Shown: piece by piece, positions 9,060 to 17,877 of the stretch
How the letters are laid out: each line of letters begins with the position of its first letter
How positions within the stretch are numbered: position 1 is the first letter of the stretch
DNA from: Paraburkholderia rhynchosiae
GTDB taxonomy: Bacteria > Pseudomonadota > Gammaproteobacteria > Burkholderiales > Burkholderiaceae
Length of the DNA stretch: 41,612 nt
Assembly (NCBI RefSeq): GCF_002879865.1
Contig: NZ_PNXY01000042.1
Coordinates: forward strand, 1-41,612
Direction of reading: 5' to 3'
The notes under the pieces: model-generated
What the model was told of the DNA's origin: nothing
The model's input: only the letters and a program-made list of their open reading frames with translations
The model's database searches: none
Program-made: the position numbers and the translations under genes

Positions 9060-10763
9060 ATGACAGTGCAGCAAGCCGGCACCGGTGCGTCCTCCGATCG
9101 CGCAATGCATTGGAACGATGTCGATTGGGCCCGATGCTATCGTGAGATTCGAAGGCTGCAGGCTCGCATCGTGAAGGCGACACAGGACGGCAAGTACGGC
9201 AAGGTGAAGGCTTTGCAGTGGTTGCTGACCCACTCGTTCAGCGGCAAGGCACTCGCCGTCAGACGGGTGACTGAGAATCAGGGTAGACGGACTCCCGGCG
9301 TAGACGGCCTCACATGGTCTACGCCGAGGTCCCGCCTCCAGGCAGTGAAGTCTCTAAAGCGGCGGGGCTACCGCCCTCTGCCGCTGAGACGAATATATAT
9401 CCCGAAAGCCGACGGGAAACGGCTGAGACCTCTTGGAATTCCCTGCATGGTCGACAGAGCGCAACAGGCGCTTCATCTGCTTGCACTCGAACCTGTTGCA
9501 GAAACCATGGCGGATCCGAACTCTTATGGGTTCAGAGCCACCCGCTCCACGGCCGACGCGATAGAACAGTGCTTTATCTCACTGGCCAGCAGCAATCGCG
9601 CGCAGTGGATTCTGGAGGCCGACATCCGGAGCTGCTTTGATGAAATTTCGCATGATTGGTTGGTCGCCCACATCCCAACGGACAAAGCGATACTGCGAAA
9701 GTGGTTGAAGGCTGGCTACCTTCACAACAGTGTCTTTCACTCGACGGAAGCGGGTACGCCTCAGGGCGGTATTATCTCGCCCACGTTGATGAACATGACT
9801 CTCGATGGGTTAGAACGAACACTTCTTGCGAAGTTCTGCAGAGGCGGCCGGAATCCGTCGAAGGTTAACGTCGTTCGATATGCAGATGACTTTGTTATCA
9901 CTGGCGCGACGCGAGAAGTGCTGGAGGATGAAGTCATGCCGCTGGTCGTGCAGTTTCTTGCACAGCGGGGATTATCGCTGTCACGGGAGAAGACCCGGAT
10001 CACGCATATCAACGATGGGTTCGATTTCCTGGGCATGAACGTTCGCAAGTACGACGGCAAGTTGTTGATCAAGCCGGCCAAAACGAGCGTTCAGCGCTTC
10101 ATGCGGAAGCTTCGGGACGTCGTGAAAGGCAATGCAACGCTAAGACACGATCGTCTGATCCGCCTGCTCAACCCAAAGATTCGCGGTTGGGCGGATTATT
10201 ATCGGCATGTCGTGGCGAAGCGCACCTTTAACAAGGTTGCTCATGCGATTTGGCAATGTCTATGGCGTTGGGCGAAGCGCCGACACCCGCAGAAGAACTC
10301 GCACTGGGTACGTCGGAAGTACTTTCGAACCGTTGGCGCCCGCCAATGGGTCTTTGGTACGGCGACGGACAAAGTGCTCAGCAATGGAAAGCGTGAACTT
10401 CTGACGCTGTACGACATTGTCGGCACGCCGATCCGGCGGCACCGCAAGATCAAGGGTGCCGCAAACCCGTTCGACCCGCAGTGGGAAAGTTATTTCGAAG
10501 AGCGGTTGGGCTTCGCGATGATGGACTCGCTCAAGGGCCGGATGCGGCTGATCCGGTTGTGGCTCGATCAGCAGAGGTCCTGTCCGGTCTGTCGTCAAAT
10601 GATCACGAAATCCAGTGGCTGGCGGCTGTACCACCTGGAGCGAAAGATCGATGGCGGTAAGGACACGATCAGCAACCTGACGATGCTTCACCCGGATTGC
10701 CATCGGGCCGCGCGTGCCCTCGGACTCTCAGTAGTGAAACCGGCCTCGGCAATGGGGCTTTGA
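9060..10763 (+). CDS. ltrA: Group II intron reverse transcriptase/maturase with HNH endonuclease
   Basis: A 567-aa intron-encoded protein. The N-terminal RT-0/RT domains include the family signature SFSGKALAVRRVTENQGRRTPGVDG (starting near residue 59), the AGTPQGGIISP block (231-241) and the catalytic YADD box (274-277). The maturase (X) domain covers about 340-450, with GWADYYRHVV. The C-terminus carries a DNA-binding and HNH endonuclease module (CPVC, then YHLERKIDGG and LTMLHPDCH, near 510-555). The frame is open upstream into domain I, but the ATG at 9060 follows AAAGGAGGAG and gives the normal MTV start. It assists splicing and target-primed retrohoming of its own intron. No frameshift is present. 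Confidence 0.93.
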   Translation: MTVQQAGTGASSDRAMHWNDVDWARCYREIRRLQARIVKATQDGKYGKVKALQWLLTHSFSGKALAVRRVTENQGRRTPGVDGLTWSTPRSRLQAVKSLKRRGYRPLPLRRIYIPKADGKRLRPLGIPCMVDRAQQALHLLALEPVAETMADPNSYGFRATRSTADAIEQCFISLASSNRAQWILEADIRSCFDEISHDWLVAHIPTDKAILRKWLKAGYLHNSVFHSTEAGTPQGGIISPTLMNMTLDGLERTLLAKFCRGGRNPSKVNVVRYADDFVITGATREVLEDEVMPLVVQFLAQRGLSLSREKTRITHINDGFDFLGMNVRKYDGKLLIKPAKTSVQRFMRKLRDVVKGNATLRHDRLIRLLNPKIRGWADYYRHVVAKRTFNKVAHAIWQCLWRWAKRRHPQKNSHWVRRKYFRTVGARQWVFGTATDKVLSNGKRELLTLYDIVGTPIRRHRKIKGAANPFDPQWESYFEERLGFAMMDSLKGRMRLIRLWLDQQRSCPVCRQMITKSSGWRLYHLERKIDGGKDTISNLTMLHPDCHRAARALGLSVVKPASAMGL

Positions 10764-10770
10764 AAGGCTT

Positions 10771-10845
10771 GAGCCGTGTGCTGGGAAACTCGCATGCACG
10801 GTTCTTAGGGGGCGGCGGTGCAGTAATGCACCGCTGCTACCCGAC
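10771..10845 (+). ncRNA. Group II intron domains V and VI
   Basis: Domain V is the 34-nt hairpin at 10771-10804 (GAGCCGTGTG, loop GAAA-like, then GCATGCACGGTTC), with the catalytic AGC-type triad in the lower stem. Domain VI follows at 10809-10838 with a stem GCGGTGCA/TGCACCGC and an unpaired A near the base as likely branch point. The intron ends CTACCCGAC at 10845. This is the splicing core and appears undamaged. Confidence 0.8.
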
Positions 10846-10880
10846 CTTAAGGCACTGGTTTTCAGGCTAAACTCCGGGGT

Positions 10881-12597
10881 ATGAAAACGCGCCTCACCCT
10901 GCCCTCCGCGCCCGCTGCTGACGCTGACTCTTCCGGGTCCGGTTTTCCCGCTGCCGACGAGCTTGCCATGCTGCGCGCGTGGTACGCCGGTGTACCCGTG
11001 CGGCAGGCCGTCGCGCGCTACCTGCCCGCCGCACTCGGTGACGGGAAATCCGCACGCGGCGTGCTCGGGCGCGTCCGCGGCAAGCTGCTGGAGGTTGCGC
11101 GCGCGGCCCATCGCGGCGATCTCGTCACACTCCTCACTCATCCGGCAGCGGGACGCGAGCAGTACGCGAAAGGCGTGGCGCAGGCGATCGATGCGCTGCG
11201 CACCGCGCGCGCGCCGGAACCGCAGATCGCCGACGACATCGCGCAGTGGTTTTCCCCGCGCGCGATGCGCGTGCTGCACGCGTACGGCATCACGACGCTC
11301 GCTGATCTGACCGTGCGCATTCCGCGCCGGCGCCAGTGGTGGAAGGCCGTGCCGGGGCTCGGCATGGCGAGCGCCCGTTCGATCGAGGCGTTCTTCGCCG
11401 CCTGGCCCGCCCTCACGGACAGGGCGCGTGCGCTGGTGGTCGCGGGCCAGCGCGGCGACATCGTGCCGTGGGAAACCCTCAAACTGCCGCACGAGGTCGA
11501 CGGCTCCGCCGGCACGTTCCGCGCACCGGCCGCCACCTGCACGCTCGACGCGCCCAACGACTACGAGGCCGTGCAGACGTGGCTGTCCCTGCACGAGTCG
11601 CCCGCCACACAGCGGACCTACCGCAAGGAAGCCGAGCGGCTGATCCTGTGGGCCATCGTCGAGCGGGGCCGCGCACTGTCGTCACTCACGACCGAAGACG
11701 CGATCGCATACCGCACGTTCCTGCGTCATCCGTCGCCGCGCGGACGCTGGATTGGCCCGGTGCGTCCGCGCACGTCACCGGACTGGCGGCCGTTTAACGG
11801 CAGCCTGTCGGCACGCTCGGTCGCGCACGCGCTGTCGATTCTTGGCGCCCTGTTCCGCTGGCTGGTCGAACAGCGCTACGTGCTGGCCAATCCGTTTGCG
11901 GGCATCAGGGTGCGCGGCGGCAAGACGGCGTCGGCGCTCGACGCGTCGCGCGCCTTTACCGACGGCGAATGGGCACTCGTTCGTACGATGGCCGACGGGG
12001 TGGAATGGTCTCACGGCTGGACGGTTCCGGCCGCGCAGCGCTTGCGGTTCCTGCTCGATTTCGGCTTTGCGACGGGTTTGCGCGCGAGTGAGCTGGTCGG
12101 CGCGACGCTGGGCCACGTCGAGACGGACGCACGCGGCGAACACTGGCTGCGCGTCACCGGCAAAGGCGGCAAGCTCGCGCGGGTGGCGCTGCCGCCGCTC
12201 GCGTGGGACGCACTGACCCGCTATCTGGCCGGGCGCCAGCTGCCGACGTCTACGGCGCGCTGGCGGCCGGACACACCGGTCATCGGCAGCCTTGGACGCG
12301 GACCGTAGCGCAGCCATCAGCAGTGTGCGCCTGTGGGGTGTCCTCGAGCGTTTTCTCGTCCTTGCCGCCAGTGCGATCGAGGCCGATCACCCGCCGCTCG
12401 CGGAGAAGCTGCGCCGCGCGAGCCCCCACTGGTTGCGTCACACCCACGCTACCTACGCGCTCGGTCACGGCGCCGAACTGACCACGGTGCGCGACAACCT
12501 GCGGCACGCCTCGGTGTCGACCACCTCGATCTACCTGCATAGCGACGAGGTGAAGCGTGCGCGGCAGATCAGTGAGGCGTTTAGGACCCCGAAGTGA
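10881..12597 (+). pseudogene. Tyrosine recombinase (DUF3701-type integrase), frameshifted
   Basis: The first frame (10881-12308) encodes an N-terminal DUF3701-like region (about 1-240), a SAM-like core-binding domain (about 250-345) and the first half of the catalytic domain with the first Arg (TGLRASEL). The second frame (12292-12597) carries the rest: HWLRHTHAT (His-x-x-Arg) and the nucleophile Tyr in TTSIYLHSDEVKRARQ. The join at about 12293 (AGCCTTGGAC) needs one base removed to read SLDADRSAA, so a single-base insertion splits the gene. All catalytic residues survive across the two frames, so the defect is recent or a sequencing error. The ATG is at 10881, 35 bp after the intron's 3' end. 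Confidence 0.8.
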
Positions 12598-12669
12598 GCC
12601 GGACGACCTGTATGACCGCTAGCCCGGTGGATGACTGTTTCCTGATAACCGGTCGATCGCCGGTACAAA

Positions 12670-12706
12670 CCGGCAAGCGGAGCGCGCAATGCTCCGCCGG
12701 CTTTTT
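12670..12706 (+). terminator. Intrinsic terminator after the integrase
   Basis: The stem CGGAGC (12678-12683) / GCTCCG (12691-12696), with outer CCGG pairing, is followed by CTTTTT. It lies about 75 bp downstream of the integrase and just before the DUF1488 gene. Confidence 0.65.
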
Positions 12707-12813
12707 GTGATGTCAGGCAGCCTGTGGGCCTGATGCCCGCGACCATCGCTGGCATCATCCGAGCGATCGACAGCCTGCTCACTCGCCTACGAGATAAACG
12801 CCCGGAACCCGCC

Positions 12814-13083
12814 ATGGAAAAACCTGAATTCGAGCCGCAGATTCTGGCAAGTCGACAAGGCGTGTCGTTCTGGCTCGTCCGCGGAGACACCACCATCGAA
12901 TGCATTGTCACGATCGCGGCGCTGGAGGCCCAGTTCTGGCTTGAGCCGGGGGCCGGGGACGCTCGGATCCTGAGGATCTTCCGGGACGGGTACAGCCGCA
13001 TCCGCGCGATCGCCGAACGGAAGCTACTTGCGCATCCGTGCGCACGCCTGGAACTGACACCCGATGACTTCGAGCGCCCCTGA
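12814..13083 (+). CDS. DUF1488 family protein
   Basis: A small soluble protein of 89 aa that matches the DUF1488 pattern: GVSFWLVRGDTTIECIVTIAALEAQF..., then ILRIFRDGYSRIRAIAERKLL and a C-terminal LTPDDF. The family is common in Burkholderiales and has no known function. The frame is open to a GTG at 12724, but the ATG at 12814 gives the usual family length; neither start has a strong ribosome-binding site. It stands alone behind a terminator. Confidence 0.65.
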   Translation: MEKPEFEPQILASRQGVSFWLVRGDTTIECIVTIAALEAQFWLEPGAGDARILRIFRDGYSRIRAIAERKLLAHPCARLELTPDDFERP

Positions 13084-13256
13084 ACGGCGCGGGTGAACTG
13101 GGCACGTCTTCTCGAAGCATGAATAATCTAGCCGGCGGCCCTTTTTTGCGCAACGCTGTTGTGGCGGAGCCAAGCCGGCCGCTGCGAGGGCCTGACCGTT
13201 AGTTGCATACCTCACCGGAGCCCGGGACGGCCCAAATAGCGGCCAGCTCGACTGAC

Positions 13257-13451
13257 ACCTGCTTCGAAGACGATGTCGAGCTTGCACTCGCCAACCTTTC
13301 TCTGACGAATCACAAAACTGCGGTTGACCTCGTGACGCTTCCTTTGGCGATTCGTGGCTTCGGGTTCGTGAAAGAAAACAACTACAAGGCGGCACAGCAA
13401 CGCCGAAGCGCCTACCGAACCCAATTGTCGAATGGCTTGTGCCGTTCCTGA
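13257..13451 (+). pseudogene. Indolepyruvate ferredoxin oxidoreductase, C-terminal remnant
   Basis: About 60 residues remain (DVELALANLSLTNHKTAVDL, then LPLAIRGFGFVKENNYKAA). The IRGFG.VK..N pattern is the characteristic tail of the long (over 1,100 aa) indolepyruvate:ferredoxin oxidoreductases. Everything upstream is gone and the DNA before about 13257 is unrelated. It shows that the downstream SDR, thiolase and acyl-CoA dehydrogenase genes were once part of an aromatic amino acid or CoA-thioester catabolic operon. Confidence 0.6.
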
Positions 13452-13468
13452 GTGAAAAGGAAACATAC

Positions 13469-14233
13469 ATGCACATCAACAACAGCGTCATCGTCATCAC
13501 TGGTGGCGGCTCGGGTCTGGGAGCTGCGACCGCGCGGCTTCTGGTCGAGCGTGGAGCACACGTGGTATTGGCCGACATCACAGAGGAAGCAGGTTCAACG
13601 ACAGCGACCCGCCTCGGCGCCAACGCTCACTTTGTAGCCACAGACGTCACGAAGGAAGAAAGTGTCGTTGCGTTGGTCTCGGCCGTGAAGGAAATCGGCT
13701 CAATTCGCGGCGTCATCAACTGGGCTGGGGTCGCACCCGCGGAGAAGATTGTGGGCCGAGAGGGTCCGCATCGACTGGACACATTCGCTCGAACAATCAA
13801 TATCAATCTCATCGGCACGTTCAACGTCGTGCGCCTTTGCGCGGCGGCAATGTCGGAAAACGAACCGGATGAGATGGGTGAGCGTGGCGTCATCATCAAC
13901 ACGGCTTCTGTCGCCGCGTTCGATGGCCAGGTTGGACAAGCAGGCTATGCCGCGTCCAAAGGCGCAGTTGTGGCCATGACGTTACCTATCGCTAGAGAGC
14001 TTTCTCGCTATGGCATCCGGGTGATGACGATTGCACCGGGAATCATGGAAACCCGAATGCTGTTGGGAATGCCTGCGGAGGTACAGGAGTCCCTCCGAAA
14101 GATGGTCCCCTTCCCCTCGCGTCTCGGCAAACCACAGGAGTACGCGCAACTCGCCGAGCACATCCTGCTGAACACATATTTGAACGGCGAAGTTATCCGC
14201 CCCGACGGCGCTATTCGTATGGCTGCGCGCTGA
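13469..14233 (+). CDS. SDR-family 3-hydroxyacyl-CoA dehydrogenase (HSD10-like)
   Basis: A 254-aa short-chain dehydrogenase of the type-2 3-hydroxyacyl-CoA dehydrogenase group. Visible are the cofactor motif TGGGSGLG (11-18), Asp36 at the end of beta-2 (NAD preference), Ser147, and Tyr160-x-x-x-Lys164 (GYAASK). The C-terminus NGEVIRPDGAIRMAAR is typical of HSD10-like enzymes. The ATG at 13469 follows AAAAGGA; an in-frame extension to 13439 overlaps the upstream remnant and is rejected. It would oxidise 3-hydroxyacyl-CoA before thiolysis, but both downstream partners are broken, so the pathway is probably lost. The gene itself appears intact. Confidence 0.85.
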   Translation: MHINNSVIVITGGGSGLGAATARLLVERGAHVVLADITEEAGSTTATRLGANAHFVATDVTKEESVVALVSAVKEIGSIRGVINWAGVAPAEKIVGREGPHRLDTFARTININLIGTFNVVRLCAAAMSENEPDEMGERGVIINTASVAAFDGQVGQAGYAASKGAVVAMTLPIARELSRYGIRVMTIAPGIMETRMLLGMPAEVQESLRKMVPFPSRLGKPQEYAQLAEHILLNTYLNGEVIRPDGAIRMAAR

Positions 14234-14258
14234 GCGCGCCGACAATGGAGAGAGACAA

Positions 14259-15392
14259 ATGAGCAATGACCCGGTTGTTATCGTATCTGCGGCCCAAACT
14301 CCGATGGGCGGTTTTCAAGGTGACTTGAACCTGTTGACTGCACCGGAACTCGGTGGCCGTAGCAATCAAGGCGGCGCTTGAGCGCGCCGGCGTTAGCGGG
14401 AGCCACGTGGACGAACTGACGCTCGGCTGTGTTCTTTCCGCTGGTTTAGGGCAAAGCACCCGCACGGCAAGCTGCGATTGCAGGAGGACTTCCTCTGTCT
14501 GTCCACTGTTCGACCTTGTGGCGGGAAGTGCTTCCGTAATCGTCGCCGGCGGGATGGAGTCCATGAGCAATGCGCCGTACCTGTTGCCGAAAGCGCGCGC
14601 TGGGCTACGCATGGGGCACGCTCCGGCGCTCGACCATATGTTCTTCGACGGGCTTGAGGACGCCTACTTCGACCGCGGGCGTTTAATGGGCACATTTGCC
14701 GAGGACTGCGCCGAACAATTTTGCTTCACCCGAGGCGACCAGGATTCATACGCGATAGCCTCGACCATCAAGGCTCAGCAAGCGATTGAAAGCGGCGCGT
14801 TCGATCGGGAGCTTGCACCCGTCACAGTCACAAGCAAGGCCGGCGAAAAGACTGTAGATACCGACGAACAGCCGCCGAAGGCGCGGCTCGACAAGATTCA
14901 GAACCTGAAACCAGCCTTCAGGAAGGACGGCACCGTCACAGCAGCCAACTCGAGCTCCATTTCCGACGGTGCCGCGGCGCTGGTTTGATGCGCCGCTCGA
15001 CCGCGCAGGCCCTCGGCCTTGAGCCGTTAGCTGCAGTCGTCGGGCATAGCGCATACGCTGACGAGCCTCGCTTGTTCACAACGGCACCGATAGGCGCAAT
15101 CCGCAGGCTGCTCGACAAAACAGGGTGGTCGATAGGCGACGTGGACTCGTGGGAAATCAATGAAGCGTTCGCCGTCGTTTCGATGGCCTGCACCAAAGAA
15201 CTGGGCATCGCTCCGGAGAAGGTCAACATCCATGGCGGCGCATGCGCATTGGGTCACCCCATTGGCGCATCAGGTGCTCGCATTCTCGTGACGCTGTTGG
15301 GTGCGCTTCTAAAGACCGGCGGCAAGCGAGGCATCGCGAGTTTGTGCATTGGCGGCGGTGAAGCAACTGCGGTGGCCATCGAGGTGATCTGA
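14259..15392 (+). pseudogene. Acetyl-CoA acetyltransferase (thiolase), multiply disrupted
   Basis: The N-terminus MSNDPVVIVSAAQTPMGGFQGD is normal. A one-base insertion at about 14350 shifts the frame before VAIKAALERAG. Another one-base insertion at about 14456 is followed, at about 14514, by a deletion of roughly 19 codons that removes the segment with the nucleophilic Cys (VCGSGMK region). A one-base deletion at about 14985 (GCTGGTTTGATG) shifts the frame a third time. The C-terminal motifs NEAFAVV, GGACALGHPIGASG and CIGGGE are still readable. The gene follows the HSD10-like SDR by 25 bp with a GGAGAGA site. It cannot encode an active enzyme. Confidence 0.88.
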
Positions 15393-15408
15393 ATCAGGAG
15401 AAGCGACA

Positions 15409-15690
15409 ATGATGCTTACGCAAGAACATGAAATGATTCGCGAGTCTATCCGGACGTTCGCGTCGGAGCGCCTTGCACCGCATGCAGCCGACTGGGATAA
15501 AAACCACACGTTTCCCGCGGCCGCGCTTAAAGAGCTTGGCGAATTAGGCGCGTTGGGGATGGTCGTTGAAGAAAAATGGGGTGGCGCCGGGCTGGATTAT
15601 CTGAGTCTCGCGCTTGCTCTTGAGGAGATTGCGGCGGGTGATGGTGCAACCTCTACGATTGTAAGCGTGCAGAATTCTCTAGCCTGGACT
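15409..15690 (+). pseudogene. Acyl-CoA dehydrogenase, 5' fragment
   Basis: About 93 N-terminal residues of an acyl-CoA dehydrogenase: MMLTQEHEMIRESIRTFASE, WDKNHTFPAAALKELGELG, EEKWGGAGLDYLSLALALEE, GATSTIVSVQNSLA. Homology stops inside the codon after QNSLA, where the family continues with CGI...FGS. An AGGAG site lies 8 bp before the first of two ATGs. A C-terminal acyl-CoA dehydrogenase fragment in the same orientation lies at 40080-40562. The FAD-binding middle domain is missing from both. It was the last readable gene of the SDR-thiolase operon. Confidence 0.85.
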
Positions 15691-15965
15691 AATCGCTCAA
15701 GACACCGGATCAAGCAGAACGCGGAAACGCCCACGCGGCAATATCTCCCCACCCCGATAGTGCGACGATCAACACGTTCCCACGTTGACCGCACACGGCT
15801 CCAGCTTCGCGGAATACGGGAGCATTTGGGCACGGGCGCCACTGCCTGCCTACAATTGCACGCCTTCTTGTTGCCATAGGCTGTATTGCCTTGGGGAGAG
15901 AGTCCGTACATCGCATCGGAGTCCGCGGGCGGAACAGCGCCGACTATGTGACTATCAGAATCCTC
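15691..15965. other. Left border of the amide island, no gene recognised
   Basis: This DNA lies between the acyl-CoA dehydrogenase break and the amiR stop. Small open frames occur on both strands but none resembles a known protein or has a ribosome-binding site. I found no insertion-sequence end and no terminator with a T-run after amiR. Confidence 0.4.
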
Positions 15966-16607
15966 TCAACAGCCAAAAGACAGGATGTCGTTCGCATTGG
16001 TAATCGCCGCCGCAATTTCTTCAACCGTCATGCGTTTGGCCATAGCCTGCTCGCGAATGATACGGTAGGCCTCGGCCTTGTCCACGCCCCGTTGGCGGCA
16101 GAGGATATCCTGTGCGTCGGCGATCCTGCGGGCACCGCCAAGCTTTTCCTCGAGCCGCAGGACGCGCCTCTTGAGCTTTTTCGTGTGGGCGGCGATTTCG
16201 CGCCCCAGAACAAGCGCGCTCAACAAGCCAAACGAACGGATCGGCGAAGCAACCACTGCCTTCGCGCCAATGCGCAACACCGCTTCGATGACAGTCGGAT
16301 TCTCGTAATTGATGACCGCGATCAACGGCGGGGCATCTTCGGCCGCGCTCCAGTCGTAGGCGAGATTTAGCATGTCGGGAAAAAGAGCGATGAACACTAC
16401 ATCGCTGCCTTCCGGCGGCGCCGGCAACGGCGGCCAGAAAGCCTGCACCTGGCAGCCTATGCGTTGCAATTGCTGCGTCAGTTGTGCGCCGTCGCTATCG
16501 TTGGGATGAAAAACGCAAACCCGCAGCGAGCGAAGATCCCTGAGTAGATGAGAAATAGGCCTGACCCGCTCGTGCCCGCCGACATAGCGCTTGACTTCGT
16601 CGCTCAT
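15966..16607 (-). CDS. amiR: AmiR-like ANTAR antitermination regulator
   Basis: A 213-aa protein with an N-terminal pseudo-receiver domain (about 25-150, RVCVFHPNDSDGAQLTQQL... with no phosphorylatable Asp pattern), a coiled-coil linker (KKLKRRVLRLEEKLGGARR) and a C-terminal ANTAR RNA-binding domain (about 150-213, DAQDILCRQRGVDKAEAYRIIREQAMAKRMTVEEIA). In P. aeruginosa AmiR binds the amiE leader RNA and prevents termination; AmiC sequesters it until amide binds. The ATG at 16607 follows a GGGGGG run and lies 16 bp after the amiC stop; the longer frame back to 16814 overlaps amiC and is rejected. Its likely targets are the two leaders at 21566-21644 and 21807-21890. Confidence 0.88.
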   Translation of the reverse strand: MSDEVKRYVGGHERVRPISHLLRDLRSLRVCVFHPNDSDGAQLTQQLQRIGCQVQAFWPPLPAPPEGSDVVFIALFPDMLNLAYDWSAAEDAPPLIAVINYENPTVIEAVLRIGAKAVVASPIRSFGLLSALVLGREIAAHTKKLKRRVLRLEEKLGGARRIADAQDILCRQRGVDKAEAYRIIREQAMAKRMTVEEIAAAITNANDILSFGC

Positions 16608-16623
16608 GCAATGCCCCCCGACA

Positions 16624-17760
16624 TCATTTGGCCGACCAGTCGCCAAGTGCGTGATCAACGAGATAAGGATCGGGCCCCACCGCTGTCCCGGCTTCCTGCT
16701 CGATGACGAATTCCCCGCGTCCATTGACCCGGCCAATGCGTGGATACAGCCACGTATGGTGCGTCGAAGCATCGACGCGCACCCGCCCCTGTGGCGCGTC
16801 GAATTCACTGCCAAGCAATCTGGGCATCAACGCTTCGATGTCGGCGCTGCCCGCTGCGCACATCGCGCGAGCCATCAGATGAACCTGAAAGTACGCTGCC
16901 TCCCAACTGGCGTTAGGCATCACGTCGGCCCCGAACGCGCGGGCGAATTTCTCCACGCACGCGTGATTGGTCTCCGATCCGATCGAACGGAAATACGGCG
17001 CGGCCGTAATATGGCCGCAGGCGATTTCCGCTCCCATCTGCCCGACCTCGACTTCGGACGTGGTCAGGCTCGCGATCGGCATGGTCGCCGGGTCAAAGCC
17101 TGCGCGTGCATAAGCCCGATAGAAGTGCTGCGTCGCGCTGCCGACAACCGTCGAAAATATGAAATCCGGGCGCGTCTTGCCGATCTCTTCGATGATGTCG
17201 GCAAAATCGTCCTCAGTCGCGCCCAGACGAACGTAGCGCTCACCTAGTTTCGCGCCACCTGGCCGCTGCATGACAAGGTCGGACATGATGCGGTTGGACT
17301 CATACGGGTAGATGTAATTCGATCCGACCATATACACACGCGGGCCGAAATGCGAGGTCATGAAGTTGGCCAGTTGCACACTGTTCTGGTTCGGCGCAGC
17401 ACCGGTATAGACGAGGTTCTCCGAAAATTCGAACCCCTCATAGAGCGTCGCGTAGAACAGCAGGCGATTCCAGCGTTCGACGATCGGCAACACCGCTTTG
17501 CGTGTGCTCGACATGTAGCAGCCGAAGATCACCGGTACGTCGTCTTCGAGAATGAGGCGCTCGGCAAGCAGGCGGTACTTCACAGGATCGGACTGAGGGT
17601 CGTAGCGGATGGGCACCACTTCGCGTCCGTCAATGCCGCCGGCGTCGTTAATCTCGCGTATCGCGAACAGGGTTGCATAGAGCTGCGACGTTTCAATTGC
17701 CGACGTTACGCCGGTCTCAGAATACAACACACCTACTTTGATTGGCTCTGTCTGTGCCAC
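16624..17760 (-). CDS. amiC: AmiC-like amide sensor, negative regulator of AmiR
   Basis: A 378-aa type I periplasmic-binding-protein fold (P. aeruginosa AmiC is 385 aa). It starts MAQTEPIKVGVLYSETGVTS with no signal peptide, so it acts in the cytoplasm as AmiC does. Recognisable segments include IREINDAGGIDGREV, GCYMSSTRKAVLPIVERWN, YEGFE, YMVGSNYIYPYESNRI and the C-terminal HHTWLYPRIGRV. In the known system amide binding releases AmiR. It is directly followed by amiR and preceded, across 117 bp, by the norD-like gene. It shares ancestry with UrtA at 33825-35120, which keeps the GCWTSASRKAVLPVFE counterpart but is exported. Confidence 0.88.
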   Translation of the reverse strand: MAQTEPIKVGVLYSETGVTSAIETSQLYATLFAIREINDAGGIDGREVVPIRYDPQSDPVKYRLLAERLILEDDVPVIFGCYMSSTRKAVLPIVERWNRLLFYATLYEGFEFSENLVYTGAAPNQNSVQLANFMTSHFGPRVYMVGSNYIYPYESNRIMSDLVMQRPGGAKLGERYVRLGATEDDFADIIEEIGKTRPDFIFSTVVGSATQHFYRAYARAGFDPATMPIASLTTSEVEVGQMGAEIACGHITAAPYFRSIGSETNHACVEKFARAFGADVMPNASWEAAYFQVHLMARAMCAAGSADIEALMPRLLGSEFDAPQGRVRVDASTHHTWLYPRIGRVNGRGEFVIEQEAGTAVGPDPYLVDHALGDWSAK

Positions 17761-17877
17761 AGTCGTATGCGCCCTTGTTCGGTATGTCGGAGTTGGGCGA
17801 AATTGAAGGCCGAGGCTTCATCTTACTTCGCCAAAAAACGCGGAACGCGGCGAGCTCTCTCGCGCCGCGCGGTCGGG

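Larger units (their letters stand above)
8445..10845 (+). mobile_element. Group II intron (chloroplast-like ORF type), apparently complete
   Basis: The intron begins with GTGCGAC at 8445, matching the GUGYG 5' consensus, and ends with CTACCCGAC at 10845. Domain I is at about 8445-8900, the intron protein fills domain IV, and domains V and VI follow. The guide sequences fit the present exon: EBS1 ATAAGA (8765-8770) is complementary to IBS1 TCTTAT (8439-8444), and EBS2 AACTT (8699-8703) to IBS2 AAGTT (8433-8437). It therefore sits in a proper homing site in the spliceable orientation. Length is about 2.4 kb. The protein frame is intact, so it may be mobile. Confidence 0.88.

Noticed and set aside
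16608..16814. N-terminal extension of AmiR
   Set aside because: It would overlap the end of amiC by about 190 bp and adds low-complexity sequence; the ATG at 16607 has a G-rich ribosome-binding site.
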